A stretch of DNA of 64,000 bases from NCBI GenBank assembly GCA_963796155.1, contig CAWCKT010000004.1:69350-133349 (forward strand). Direction: 5' to 3'. This document shows, in pieces, positions 41,287-49,771 of this stretch. The position numbers and the translations under genes are program-made. Below the pieces are notes generated by a model. It was not told where the DNA came from. It saw nothing but the letters and a program-made list of their open reading frames with translations, and did not search any database. The DNA comes from AP-15 sp963796155. Lineage in GTDB: Bacteria; Pseudomonadota; Alphaproteobacteria; ATCC43930; CGMCC-115725. Numbering within the stretch: position 1 is the first letter of the stretch; each line of letters begins with the position of its first letter.

Positions 41287-42195
41287 ATGAGAGTTGGAAT
41301 CTCGCTGACGAGCAATCACCCTGACGCGATGGACCCGCGCCAAGGAGCGCGCTGGATGATCGAGCGAGCCGCGGCGGCACACCGCTCCGGGCTCAATTCC
41401 CTGTTCGTAGGCGACCAGCACGTCTCGCCCACGCCCTATTATCAGAACACACCGATGCTCGGGCGGCTCCTCGCCGAGTGGGGCGAGGCCCCTTCCGGAT
41501 GCCTGTTCCTGCTCCCGTTGTGGCACCCGGTGCTGGTCGCTGAGCAGATCGGGACCTTGGCCGCGATCGCTCGAGGCTCCTTCATCATGCAATGCGGGCT
41601 CGGCTGGGGCGAGGCCCGGTTCGCCGCCATGGGCGCCAACATCAGGACCCGTCCTTCGGCTTTCGAGGAAGCTCTCGACATTGTCCGGCGCCTGCTGGCG
41701 GGTGAAACCGTGAGTTCCGCGCGGCGGTTCCGGATCATCGAAGCGAGCGTTGCGCTGCGTCCCGCCGAGCCCGTCGCGGTGTGGATCGGCGCCAGCGCAC
41801 CGCCGGCCATCGACCGTGCGGCGCGACTGGCGCAGGGCTGGATCGCGAGCCCCGGGCTCACCCCCGATGAGGCACGCGCGCAGGCCGATCTCTATCGTGA
41901 CCGCTGCGCCGCTTATGGCAGGCAGCCGGGCGCCATCGCCTTGCGGCGCGACATTTACGTCGGCGAGTCGTCGGCTGAGGCACGGGGGGTATTGCAGCAG
42001 GCGCTGACCCGCAACTATCGTGGCATGCCGGCCGAAGCCCTGATCGCGGGCTCGGTCGACGAGGTCGCGGAAGAGTTTCGGAGCTTCGGGGAAATCGGCT
42101 ACACCGACATCCTCGTGCGCCATCTGACCAACGACCAGTCGAAGGTCCTGGGCTCGCTGGCGCGGCTGGCAGCGGTGCGCGCGGCGGTGGCTTAA
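41287..42195 (+). CDS. LLM-class flavin-dependent oxidoreductase
   Basis: 302 residues from ATG 41287. MRVGISLTSNHPD opens the barrel; SLFVGDQHVSPTPYYQNTPMLGRLLAEWG, FLLPLWHPVLVAEQIGTLAAIA and FIMQCGLGWGEARFAAMG fit the family. The stop at 42195 abuts the gentisate-dioxygenase-like gene, so both belong to one transcript. The open frame upstream of 41287 overlaps the GlcG gene and is a shadow. Confidence 0.88.
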   Translation: MRVGISLTSNHPDAMDPRQGARWMIERAAAAHRSGLNSLFVGDQHVSPTPYYQNTPMLGRLLAEWGEAPSGCLFLLPLWHPVLVAEQIGTLAAIARGSFIMQCGLGWGEARFAAMGANIRTRPSAFEEALDIVRRLLAGETVSSARRFRIIEASVALRPAEPVAVWIGASAPPAIDRAARLAQGWIASPGLTPDEARAQADLYRDRCAAYGRQPGAIALRRDIYVGESSAEARGVLQQALTRNYRGMPAEALIAGSVDEVAEEFRSFGEIGYTDILVRHLTNDQSKVLGSLARLAAVRAAVA

Positions 42196-42213
42196 ATGAA
42201 GGGAGGATCTCCA

Positions 42214-43197
42214 ATGCTGGAGCTTTCTGACATCCAATCTTCGCAAGAAGAGCTGCGGAACTACTATGCGCAACTCCGCGAACAGCACGTGACGCCGGCC
42301 TGGATCGGCGGCGGCATCAGCATCGAGCCGCGCGGCGATGCGATGCCATATTTGTGGCGCTGGAGGGATATGCGGCCGCAGGCGATGCGGGCGGCCGAGC
42401 TGGTCGGCACCCAGCAGGCCGAACGCCGGGTTCTGCGCCTGACCAACCCCAACCTGCCCGGCGCGTCGGCCAGCAGCACGCTCGTCGCCAACATCCAGAT
42501 CGTGATGCCGGGCGAGATTGCCCGCGCCCATCGCCATTCCGCGGCGGCCCTTCGCCTGATCATCGAGGGAAGCGGCGGCTACACCGTCGTCAACGGCGAG
42601 CGGGTTCCGATGTACCCCGGCGATCTCGTTCTGACCCCCAACTGGTCATGGCACGACCACGCCAACGACACCGATGCGCCGATGATTTGGCTGGACGGCC
42701 TCGATACCCCGTTGGTGCGGATGCTCGAGGCCGGGTTCTACGAAGAGTACCACCAGGAGCGGCAAGACTTTGGCGTGGCCGTCAACGCCTCGCGGTGGCA
42801 CTACCCGATGTCGGAGATGCGGGCCGCCCTGCAGCGGCTGGCTGCCGCCAATACGGGCGAGGGCGGCGAGGGGATCATCCTCGAATACACCAACCGGGTT
42901 ACCGGCGGACCGGTGATGCCGACGATCGCCTGTCACATGCAGCTGCTGCGCCCCGGCGAGAAGACGCAGGCTTGGCGCCGCGTGTGCCGCACGAACTACC
43001 ACGTGGTCGAGGGTGTCGGCTGCTCGATAGTCGGCGGGGAGCGGCTCGAATGGGAAGACAAGGACGTATTCACCGTGCCGACGTGGACGTTCTGCGAGCA
43101 CATCAATAGCGGCGACCGCCCGGCCTTCCTGTTCAGCTTCAGCGACGCGCCGGTGATGAAGGCCTTGAGCCTCTACCGGGAGGCGACCAGGTCGTAG
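42214..43197 (+). CDS. Bicupin dioxygenase, gentisate 1,2-dioxygenase-like
   Basis: 327 residues from ATG 42214 with GGGAGG upstream; an earlier ATG at 42196 overlaps that site. Two cupin domains: the first has ARAHRHSAAALRLIIEGSGGYTVVNGER with the metal histidines and later NWSWHDH; the second (about 230-315) is more degenerate (MQLLRPGEKTQAWRRVCRTNYHVVEG). This is the layout of gentisate dioxygenases, which open the ring of 2,5-dihydroxybenzoate with Fe(II). A salicylate or 1-hydroxy-2-naphthoate dioxygenase is the alternative. Confidence 0.87.
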   Translation: MLELSDIQSSQEELRNYYAQLREQHVTPAWIGGGISIEPRGDAMPYLWRWRDMRPQAMRAAELVGTQQAERRVLRLTNPNLPGASASSTLVANIQIVMPGEIARAHRHSAAALRLIIEGSGGYTVVNGERVPMYPGDLVLTPNWSWHDHANDTDAPMIWLDGLDTPLVRMLEAGFYEEYHQERQDFGVAVNASRWHYPMSEMRAALQRLAAANTGEGGEGIILEYTNRVTGGPVMPTIACHMQLLRPGEKTQAWRRVCRTNYHVVEGVGCSIVGGERLEWEDKDVFTVPTWTFCEHINSGDRPAFLFSFSDAPVMKALSLYREATRS

Positions 43198-43389
43198 CTG
43201 CGGGACGCGCGGACGCTCCGGTACCAAGGACGACGCGGCGAAGCGCGCGGTACGCGGAGTAGCACCGGTTCAGTTGCGCCGGATGATCGGATGAGGGCTT
43301 TGCGCCAATTCTGGGATCGCTAACCGCGCTCACCTTGACGGCGATGTGCCGGTTGCCAAAGGTGCTGCCCGCGATCAGGCGGAAAGGAG

Positions 43390-44535
43390 ATGCCGATGCT
43401 GCCCCTCGTTCTCTCGTCTGACTCTCACGTGTTCGAACCACCCGATCTGTGGCAGACCCGCATCGATAAGGCGTTCCGGGATCGTGCGCCGCGGATCGAG
43501 CGGATCGACGGCGGCGACCATGTCGTCGTCGAGGCGGATCAAATCCTCTCCGGGATTGGCCTGATCTCGAACGCCGGCGCGCGATTCGAGGCTCCCGAGA
43601 CGATCTCCGCTCAGGGGCGCTTTGAAGACGTGCTGCGCGGCGGGTACGACCCCGAGCAACATCTCAAGGACATGGCGCTCGACGGGGTGGCGGGTGAAGT
43701 CCTCTATCCCTCGCAAGGGCTTTTTTACTTCAAGGTGGCTGACACGCTGCTGATGTCCGCGATCTTTCGCGCGTACAACGACTGGCTCGCCGAGTTTTGC
43801 CGCACCGATCCCGCCCGATTGAAGGGCATCGCGATGATCAACCTCGATGACGTCGAGGACGGGCTCCGAGAGCTGGAGCGCGCCGCCCGCCTGGGTCTCT
43901 CCGGTGCGATGATCACCGAGTATCCGGCCGAGGACCGCCGCTACGACCAACCCGAGTACGAGCCGTTCTGGGCCGCCGCCGCCGCGCTCGACCTGCCGCT
44001 GAGCCTGCACACGGCGACGCGACGGCAGGGCAAGATCCGCGGCGCCGGTCCCGGTACGCTGCGCGACGCCAGCAGCCGCGCGACCAAGGCGTTCTATCCG
44101 GCACTGTCGCTGTGCGACATGATCTTCTCCGGCGTCTTCGAGCGTCATCCCCGCCTGATACTGGCCATCGTCGAGTTCGAGCTGTCCTGGGCGCCGAATG
44201 TGCTCGCCTCCATGGATTACACCTACCGCGAGCGCCACGGCGAGGCGATCTACCGGTTCAAGGACGGCATGAGGCCCAGCGACTTCTTCCACCGCAACGT
44301 CGTATTGAGCTTCCAGGAGGACGCCATCGGCATTCGCCTGCGCGACGTCATCGGCGTCGACAACATGATGTGGGGCTCGGACTATCCGCACAGCGAGTCG
44401 ACGTTTCCCCGATCGCGGCAGATCCTGGCGGAGATCCTGGAGGGCGTGCCGGCAGAGGAGCAGGCCAAGATCGCCGGCGGCAACACCGCCCGCGCGTACA
44501 ATTTTGACGCGGCGAGGCTGACCGCCCCTGGTTGA
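43390..44535 (+). CDS. Amidohydrolase-2 family protein
   Basis: 381 residues. The N-terminal metal motif is SSDSHVFEP, so the first histidine of HxH is replaced as in many members of this subgroup. Later LSLHTATRR, the region FSGVFERHPRLILAIVEFE and GSDYPHSESTFP (terminal Asp) are present. Likely a decarboxylase or hydrolase of an aromatic or ring-opened acid. It lies 192 bases after the gentisate-dioxygenase-like gene and may belong to the same pathway. Confidence 0.87.
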   Translation: MPMLPLVLSSDSHVFEPPDLWQTRIDKAFRDRAPRIERIDGGDHVVVEADQILSGIGLISNAGARFEAPETISAQGRFEDVLRGGYDPEQHLKDMALDGVAGEVLYPSQGLFYFKVADTLLMSAIFRAYNDWLAEFCRTDPARLKGIAMINLDDVEDGLRELERAARLGLSGAMITEYPAEDRRYDQPEYEPFWAAAAALDLPLSLHTATRRQGKIRGAGPGTLRDASSRATKAFYPALSLCDMIFSGVFERHPRLILAIVEFELSWAPNVLASMDYTYRERHGEAIYRFKDGMRPSDFFHRNVVLSFQEDAIGIRLRDVIGVDNMMWGSDYPHSESTFPRSRQILAEILEGVPAEEQAKIAGGNTARAYNFDAARLTAPG

Positions 44536-44671
44536 AGAGCCAACCTCTGTGCGGATCGACGAACTCGGCCTGTTCACAGAGGCCGCCTGCATGCGGACAC
44601 GCCCGCGCTCCCGTCTCAATAAACGCTGCCGGCCAACTACCGATTGCATTGATATTTTCCCATCGGCGGAT

Positions 44672-45076
44672 CTATCGCGAGTCTAGCGCAGATTCTCGCC
44701 TATCGATTGAATAGCCTCGATTTCCGGCATCGAATAATTCGGCCACCTCTTCGGGGCGCGCGGGAAGCTCGGCCTCGAGGATCTGCAGGCGCCGTTCGAA
44801 GTCGCTGGTCTCGATCGCCCGGACGAAGGTGTCGATCCCTGCGGGGATCGTCCCCGCCTCGCCCGGCGTGACGAAACCCGCGGCGAGTGCCGAGATGACG
44901 AGCTCGACCGCCCTCCGGGTCAAGGCTTCGGCCTCGCCTTCGAGGGCACCGCGGCGGCGAGCGTCTTCTTGTCGCGGGAACCGCCGCGGCGGCCGACGGG
45001 GCGGTTCGACGGGCCCTCGGCGAACGGCTGTCCGCCCACCGGCCTCGGCGGTCTTGGTGAAAGAACAGAACATCAA
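44672..45076 (-). pseudogene. Broken DUF5681 protein gene
   Basis: Read on the minus strand, the typical N-terminal motif appears in one frame (PFAEGPSNRPVGRRGGSRDK then KTLAAA, about 45027-44950) and the next part, LEGEAEALTRRAVEL, in another, so a frameshift separates them. The AVEL is then joined directly to VISALAAGFVTPGEAG and a helical tail ending FERRLQILEAELPA, skipping about 45 residues of the usual family. DUF5681 genes are common near phage-like or mobile regions. This copy is not functional. Confidence 0.65.
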
Positions 45077-45214
45077 TCATCGGCACCTCCTTTGGTTCGA
45101 CCGGCGGTGCATTTCGGCCGCGGCGATATCATGCGGAGATGATATTTAGGTAATTTAATTATTGCTTCAATAGCTACGATATGAGCGCGGCCACGTCGCC
45201 CTCTTAGCCGAGGC

Positions 45215-45336
45215 CACGAAATCGAAGTCGAGCTTTCCCAGAATGTCGACCATCCAGGAGATGGAAGGGAAAGCTTGTAGCCGTACGCCTTGCCTCCGGC
45301 GCGCATGGCGGCTTTGACTCGGTTTGGTTGCTTCAT
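45215..45336 (-). pseudogene. N-terminal remnant of an HpcH/HpaI-family aldolase (copy 1)
   Basis: From ATG 45336 the frame reads MKQPNRVKAAMRAGGKAYGY and KLSLPSP, then after a one-base loss WMVDILGKLDFDFV. This is the start of an HpcH/HpaI aldolase (expected: ...PSP.VVDILG..GFDFV.ID). The sequence degenerates after DFV. A similar 40-base piece recurs at 46679-46717. Confidence 0.6.
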
Positions 45337-45587
45337 CGGGTGGATTTTGGCAACGTCGGCTTCGGGGCAATGATGTGCGACGCGCAAGGCAGCGCTGCAG
45401 CGGTTCACGTGGCGACTGACGGCCGAGCGGCGCGTCGACAATGCCCTCTATCGGGTTGTCTCCGCCACTTCGGCGACAAGGGATTCTCAATAAGATCGTG
45501 CTTGCGGGCTGTTACCGAGTGGTGTGTTCGGTGTTGAAAGCTTTGAAACGCCCGCTCCGGACCCAGTGGGCTAACCGACCAAAGGCA

Positions 45588-46562
45588 ATGACAATGCCAA
45601 TCATACCCCAGGCGCAGCTTACGGTCGTCGCCGAATTCCCGAAGCATTACTTCCTAGAGAATCTTGCCGTTCGTTCCGACGGCTCGATCCTGGTCACAGC
45701 GTTGAATAAGAAGGAACTATGGTACGTCCCGAGCCCTAATGGCGACCTACCCGTTGCGCCGGTGCTGATGCACACTTTCGACCTCATGACGCTCTGCGTA
45801 GTAGAGACAGACCCTGACGTCTTCCTCATCGGCACGTCCGATGTCTACGGGACGCGCGAGTCGAGGTTGTATCGCATGGATCTGCGGGCATGGAGCCCGG
45901 GCGAGAGCATCGGACCGCAACTCGTGCTCGAGTTCCCGGAGCCCAAGGTCGGGCTAAACGGCGGCTGTCTGATTGCGCCGGACGTTCTGCTCATCGCTGG
46001 GGCCGCGAACCTGATCTGGCGCGTGGACCTGCCCAAGAACGGTGGCGAGGCCTCCGCGCGCGTCTGGCTGCAGCATGACAATATGAAGAACAGGCCGAGC
46101 GAGAAGCAGCCCGAGCAGCCGGGCGTCAATGGCATACGGTACGCTTCCCGCACGCATCATGTCTACTACACCTCGACCTCACAGCAGCTCATGATGCGCG
46201 TCAGTGTCGATACTACATCCCTGGAACCGGCGTCCCTGCCAATATTCATCGCCGGCGGCCGCCAGTGGGACGATTTCATCATCGACGAGGATGCCGGGGT
46301 TGCCTACGTGACCACTCATCGCGAGAATACGATTGATCGCGTGAGATTGGAGCCGGACGGGAATCGTGAGGGCAGGACTGTCGTCGCTGGCGAGCCCTTC
46401 ACTGACGTGCTCGTCGGACCATCGAGCGGCGCATGGCGGCGCGGCCCGGGAGACTACGGGCGAATAGCGTATTTCACGACGGACGGCGGTACTGCTGAGG
46501 CGCCAGACGGCGTTGTCAGGACTGCGAAGCTGTTGCGCGTCGTCCTACCTTTAACGTCATGA
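45588..46562 (+). CDS. SMP-30/gluconolactonase-like beta-propeller protein
   Basis: 324 residues from ATG 45588 (a second ATG two codons later). Six-bladed propeller features: HYFLENLAVRSDGSILVTALNKKELWYV, VFLIGTSDVYGTRESRLYRMD, LNGGCLIAPDVLLIAGAANLIWRVDL, VNGIRYASRTHHVYYTSTSQQLMMRV and DDFIIDEDAGVAYVTTH. No signal peptide is seen from this start. Possibly a lactonase or a binding protein; the reaction is unknown. It sits between two aldolase remnants in a decayed zone, which suggests transfer. Confidence 0.78.
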   Translation: MTMPIIPQAQLTVVAEFPKHYFLENLAVRSDGSILVTALNKKELWYVPSPNGDLPVAPVLMHTFDLMTLCVVETDPDVFLIGTSDVYGTRESRLYRMDLRAWSPGESIGPQLVLEFPEPKVGLNGGCLIAPDVLLIAGAANLIWRVDLPKNGGEASARVWLQHDNMKNRPSEKQPEQPGVNGIRYASRTHHVYYTSTSQQLMMRVSVDTTSLEPASLPIFIAGGRQWDDFIIDEDAGVAYVTTHRENTIDRVRLEPDGNREGRTVVAGEPFTDVLVGPSSGAWRRGPGDYGRIAYFTTDGGTAEAPDGVVRTAKLLRVVLPLTS

Positions 46563-46894
46563 TGTGACCGTCTGCGTTCAGCAGCGTCGGAAATTCGTCA
46601 CGATCGCTCGCAAGCGCCAGACGTGCGCGCCTTGCCGACCCTCGGGCTTGCTGGTGCTGACTCGCCATCAATAAAGACGAAATCGAAGTCGAGGTTCCCC
46701 AGAATGTCGATCACCCACGGTTTGGCCCGTTGCTAGCGGCCGAACTTTGCACCGGGAGAAGCCGGTCCTCCAAGATGAGAGGGAAAGCGCCGAACGGCGA
46801 CGGCCCTAGTGCGCCGGGTGCGGCCCTCAAAGGGCTGTGGCGCCAGATGCGATACCTCATGCGTTTGGCGATTTGTGCGGCTATCATGTAGGGG
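46563..46894. other. Gap with an HpcH/HpaI aldolase remnant
   Basis: 332 bases between the SMP-30-like gene and the cyclase gene. Apart from the aldolase-like piece at 46659-46728 I see no gene. The AT-richer stretch just before 46895 probably holds the cyclase promoter. Confidence 0.5.
46659..46728 (-). pseudogene. Short remnant of an HpcH/HpaI-family aldolase (copy 2)
   Basis: On the minus strand KPWVIDILGNLDFDFVFIDG is readable, an aldolase N-terminal segment including the FVxID motif. There is no start codon in frame at the expected distance and the reading continues into unrelated sequence. It is about 80 percent identical at the base level to copy 1 over 40 bases. Confidence 0.6.
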
Positions 46895-47761
46895 ATGACC
46901 GACCAGGTGAAACGGCGGCTGACCACCATCCTGTGCGCCGATGTGCACGGATATTCTCGCCTTATGGAAGCGGACGAGGCGGGAACATTGGGGATGCTGC
47001 GGCGCTATCGCACCGCCATGACGGGATTGGTGGAGCGCCATGACGGGCGCATCGTGAATACTTGGGGCGACGCTGTCATCGCCGAGTTCGCCAGCGTCGT
47101 CGAGGCCGTACAGTGTGCGGTCGAGATCCAGCTGGAAGTTTCCAACCAGGGTTCGGGCTTTTCCGACGCGCACCTCATGCGGTTTCGCATCGGCATCAAT
47201 CTAGGTGACGTGATGGTGGACGGCTCCGACATTTACGGAGACGGCGTCAACATCGCGGCGCGGCTGCAGGAATTCGCCGAGCCCGGTGACGTCGTGGTGT
47301 CCGGTTCCGTCTACGATCAGGTGCACAACAAACTCTCGCTGGGCTTCGACTGTCTCGGCCAACGGCAAATGAAGAACCTTGCAGCTCCGGTGATGAGCTA
47401 TCGGGTCACCATGAGCGACCGAGCCGGTGGGCGACGTAGCTCCCCGGCGCGCGAGGCCTCCGCTCCCCAGGCGGATGGGGTGGCTGCCGCACAAGCTGAC
47501 GCTTCATCGATGCCCGACGGACGCGCGCTGTCCGGGTGGATACGGCCCGTGTCGGATTGGTTTGCGAACCTGCCTCGCCCCATTGCAGCGATTCTTGTTA
47601 TCGCGGGCTTTCTTGTTCTGATCAATGTTTTCACCGGCCCACACAGAATCTGGTTCCATTGGCCAGTCGCATCATTGCTGTTGATCGTTACCCTGTTGGC
47701 AGTGTTCCGACGCAAGCCTGCGTCGCACAGAATGGAAGAGCGTCGAAGGGATCGTGAGTGA
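46895..47761 (+). CDS. Class III adenylate/guanylate cyclase with C-terminal membrane segments
   Basis: 288 residues. The catalytic domain (1-175) has metal aspartates D16 (CADVHGYSRL) and D59 (WGDAVIAEF), YGDGVNIAARL with N119 and R123, and VVSGSVYDQV. The position before the second metal site is N55 where ATP-selective enzymes usually have K, so substrate choice is uncertain. A linker rich in A and S (180-215) is followed by two membrane helices (AAILVIAGFLVLINVF and ASLLLIVTLLAVF). It is a second cyclase besides the kinase fusion at 1.9-4.5 kb. Confidence 0.9.
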   Translation: MTDQVKRRLTTILCADVHGYSRLMEADEAGTLGMLRRYRTAMTGLVERHDGRIVNTWGDAVIAEFASVVEAVQCAVEIQLEVSNQGSGFSDAHLMRFRIGINLGDVMVDGSDIYGDGVNIAARLQEFAEPGDVVVSGSVYDQVHNKLSLGFDCLGQRQMKNLAAPVMSYRVTMSDRAGGRRSSPAREASAPQADGVAAAQADASSMPDGRALSGWIRPVSDWFANLPRPIAAILVIAGFLVLINVFTGPHRIWFHWPVASLLLIVTLLAVFRRKPASHRMEERRRDRE

Positions 47762-48044
47762 ACTGGCCCGGCTCTTGCGGACGCTTTCCTGTTGCCGACT
47801 AGATATTTCGCAAGGCTCGGGCGTCCCGAAGGACGGCTTCCGGTCAACTTCGCACATCGGCCGACGGCATGTGTCAGCTTTCGATCGAGGCGCTGGATGG
47901 CGGCGCGTCTCCGAGAAGCCGGGGGACAAAAGCGCAGCCGAGAAAGGCCGGCGCATCGCGTGAGATTGGCGGACGCGGCGGCCAGCCGCGCAAGCCGGTG
48001 ACCCGCAGCCAAGGCTGAATTACGACCGGCAGGGGAGATCGGAG

Positions 48045-48440
48045 GTGGCAGAGTTTCCGTGGCGGTCACGTTCACGCCCCGAGCCCGAGCGCGATTATTT
48101 GGCGCTACTCTCCTATTTGCCGCTCAACAGCGGTTGGCACATCCCCCGGCTCCTGGTGCACATGGTCCACATCCAGCGGCAGCTGCGTACAAGTTCTGGC
48201 CTGATCGGCTATTCCTTGGGGGCACGGCTCGCCACCAAGCGGTTTTGGACATTGTCCGCATGGGAGGACGAGGGGGCGCTGCAGGCGTTTGTCGCTGCGG
48301 CGCCGCATGCTACCGTGATGAAGGAGCTAACCCCACATATGGGCGCGACACGCTTTACGCGCTGGACCGTAAAGGGCTCTGAGCTGCCGCTCCTGTGGGA
48401 CGACGCGCTAAAGCGCGGCGGTTTCGCCAACCAAGATTAG
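48045..48440 (+). CDS. DUF3291-like / dimeric alpha-beta barrel protein
   Basis: 131 residues from GTG 48045. DYLALLSYLPLNSGWHIPRLL, GLIGYSLGARLATKRFWTLSAWEDEGALQAFV and RFTRWTVKGSELPLLWDDALKR match small monooxygenase-like proteins of the DUF3291/ABM type. Some relatives act as haem-dependent or cofactor-free oxygenases; here the role is unknown. It stands alone, 283 bases after the cyclase gene. The convergent BNR gene ends 88 bases downstream. Confidence 0.72.
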   Translation: MAEFPWRSRSRPEPERDYLALLSYLPLNSGWHIPRLLVHMVHIQRQLRTSSGLIGYSLGARLATKRFWTLSAWEDEGALQAFVAAAPHATVMKELTPHMGATRFTRWTVKGSELPLLWDDALKRGGFANQD

Positions 48441-48528
48441 TGACCACAACGTCTCGGCGCAGCAAACGCTGCCCCCGGTTGCGGGCAACTGATCTCGACC
48501 GCGGGGCCCTCGACCACGACCACAAAAA

Positions 48529-49497
48529 TCAGTTCGGCACCCAGACTGCGGCCCTGATCTCGCCGAATTCACGCGCGATCTTGCGCCAGGAGGCACCGGC
48601 ATCCTCACTGACATACACCTCACCGAACAGGCTGAATGCCACAATGCGGTTGGCGTTAAAGGGATGCGCGGCAAGGCCCCACACAGTGGCATTGGGCTGG
48701 GTCGGGAGCGGCAGGATCTCCCAAGTCTCCCCGAAGTCTGTGGTGCGGAGCACGTGGCCCTTTTCACCCGTGGTGGTCTCGCCGCACCCGGCGAACAGCA
48801 CGCCGGGATCATCGGCTTTGACCACCATGCCCCGGGCATAGGGCAGCGGCCATTTCTCCCTGATGCCCAAGGGCCGCCAAGTGTCGCCCAGATTGTCACT
48901 GACAAACATTTCTCGTGCGGTGCTGGCATAGAGGCGCTTGGGCTGCGTCGCCGCAATCGTCACGGCGTGAATGTCCGGGTCATACAAACCCGTCTCGAGG
49001 TGCGCCCAACTGTCTCCACCGTCGAGGCTGCGGAAAACGCCGTCAATTTCCACCCCTGCCCAGACCATCCGATGATCGTCGGGGTCGACGACGACGCTGG
49101 TGACGAAGGGAGTGCCAATGGAGCACTCGCGGGCGAGGTCTACAGCCAATTTCTCCCACCGCCGTCCACCATCGCGCGAGCGATAGACTGCGGCCGGACG
49201 CGTACCGGCGAATAGAATATCCGGATCGACCGGGTCGATGGTCAGCGACCAGATCGTTGGCAGAGCCCCATTGGCGCTGATGCGCTCCCACCGCGCCCCT
49301 CCATTGTGGCTCACGAACAGGCCCGTATCGCCGCCGGCGAGAACGGTATGCGCCTCTTTGGGATGGGCGACCAACGCCTGTATGCGGCTATTGAGCGGGA
49401 ACGGGGCGCGATGCCGTATCCACGACTTTCCGGCATCTGGGCTGTGCCATACGCCCCAGCCCACCGTTCCAAGACATATACTGTAGTCCCCCGCCAT
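48529..49497 (-). CDS. BNR/Asp-box repeat beta-propeller protein
   Basis: 322 residues. At least six Asp-box-like repeats are visible: SPDAGKSWIRH, SHNGGARWERI, SRDGGRRWEKL, SLDGGDSWAHL, SDNLGDTWRPL, TTDFGETWEIL and SEDAGASWRKI, spaced about 45 residues. This is the sialidase or VPS10-like propeller pattern of YCF48-type proteins. No signal peptide and no sialidase active-site pattern, so a binding or scaffolding role is more likely than glycosidase activity. Confidence 0.85.
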   Translation of the reverse strand: MAGDYSICLGTVGWGVWHSPDAGKSWIRHRAPFPLNSRIQALVAHPKEAHTVLAGGDTGLFVSHNGGARWERISANGALPTIWSLTIDPVDPDILFAGTRPAAVYRSRDGGRRWEKLAVDLARECSIGTPFVTSVVVDPDDHRMVWAGVEIDGVFRSLDGGDSWAHLETGLYDPDIHAVTIAATQPKRLYASTAREMFVSDNLGDTWRPLGIREKWPLPYARGMVVKADDPGVLFAGCGETTTGEKGHVLRTTDFGETWEILPLPTQPNATVWGLAAHPFNANRIVAFSLFGEVYVSEDAGASWRKIAREFGEIRAAVWVPN

Positions 49498-49771
49498 AAG
49501 CCACCTCCCTTCGTCTCGGTCCCTGCGTCACCCCGCAAGCCGAAACATTGTACTTTGCCTGACGCTCCCCAACGAATGGAACTGGCGCAGTATTGCGAGA
49601 TTAACGCTTGAGGCTCTGCCGCGCGGAACGGAATGACGGCTTTTCATCGGCCGAGAGGCCCGGGCGGAACGAGCGCCGGCGCCGACCCCGCCTCCATATA
49701 GCGGATGCGAAACCCGTCCGCCTCGACGAAATCCTCGCGAACCCGGCTGCGATTGCCTCCTCCTGTTATTG

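Noticed and set aside
43390..43450. Inactive amidohydrolase because the HxH motif is incomplete
   Set aside because: The DSH form is common in this amidohydrolase-2 subgroup, so loss of activity cannot be concluded.
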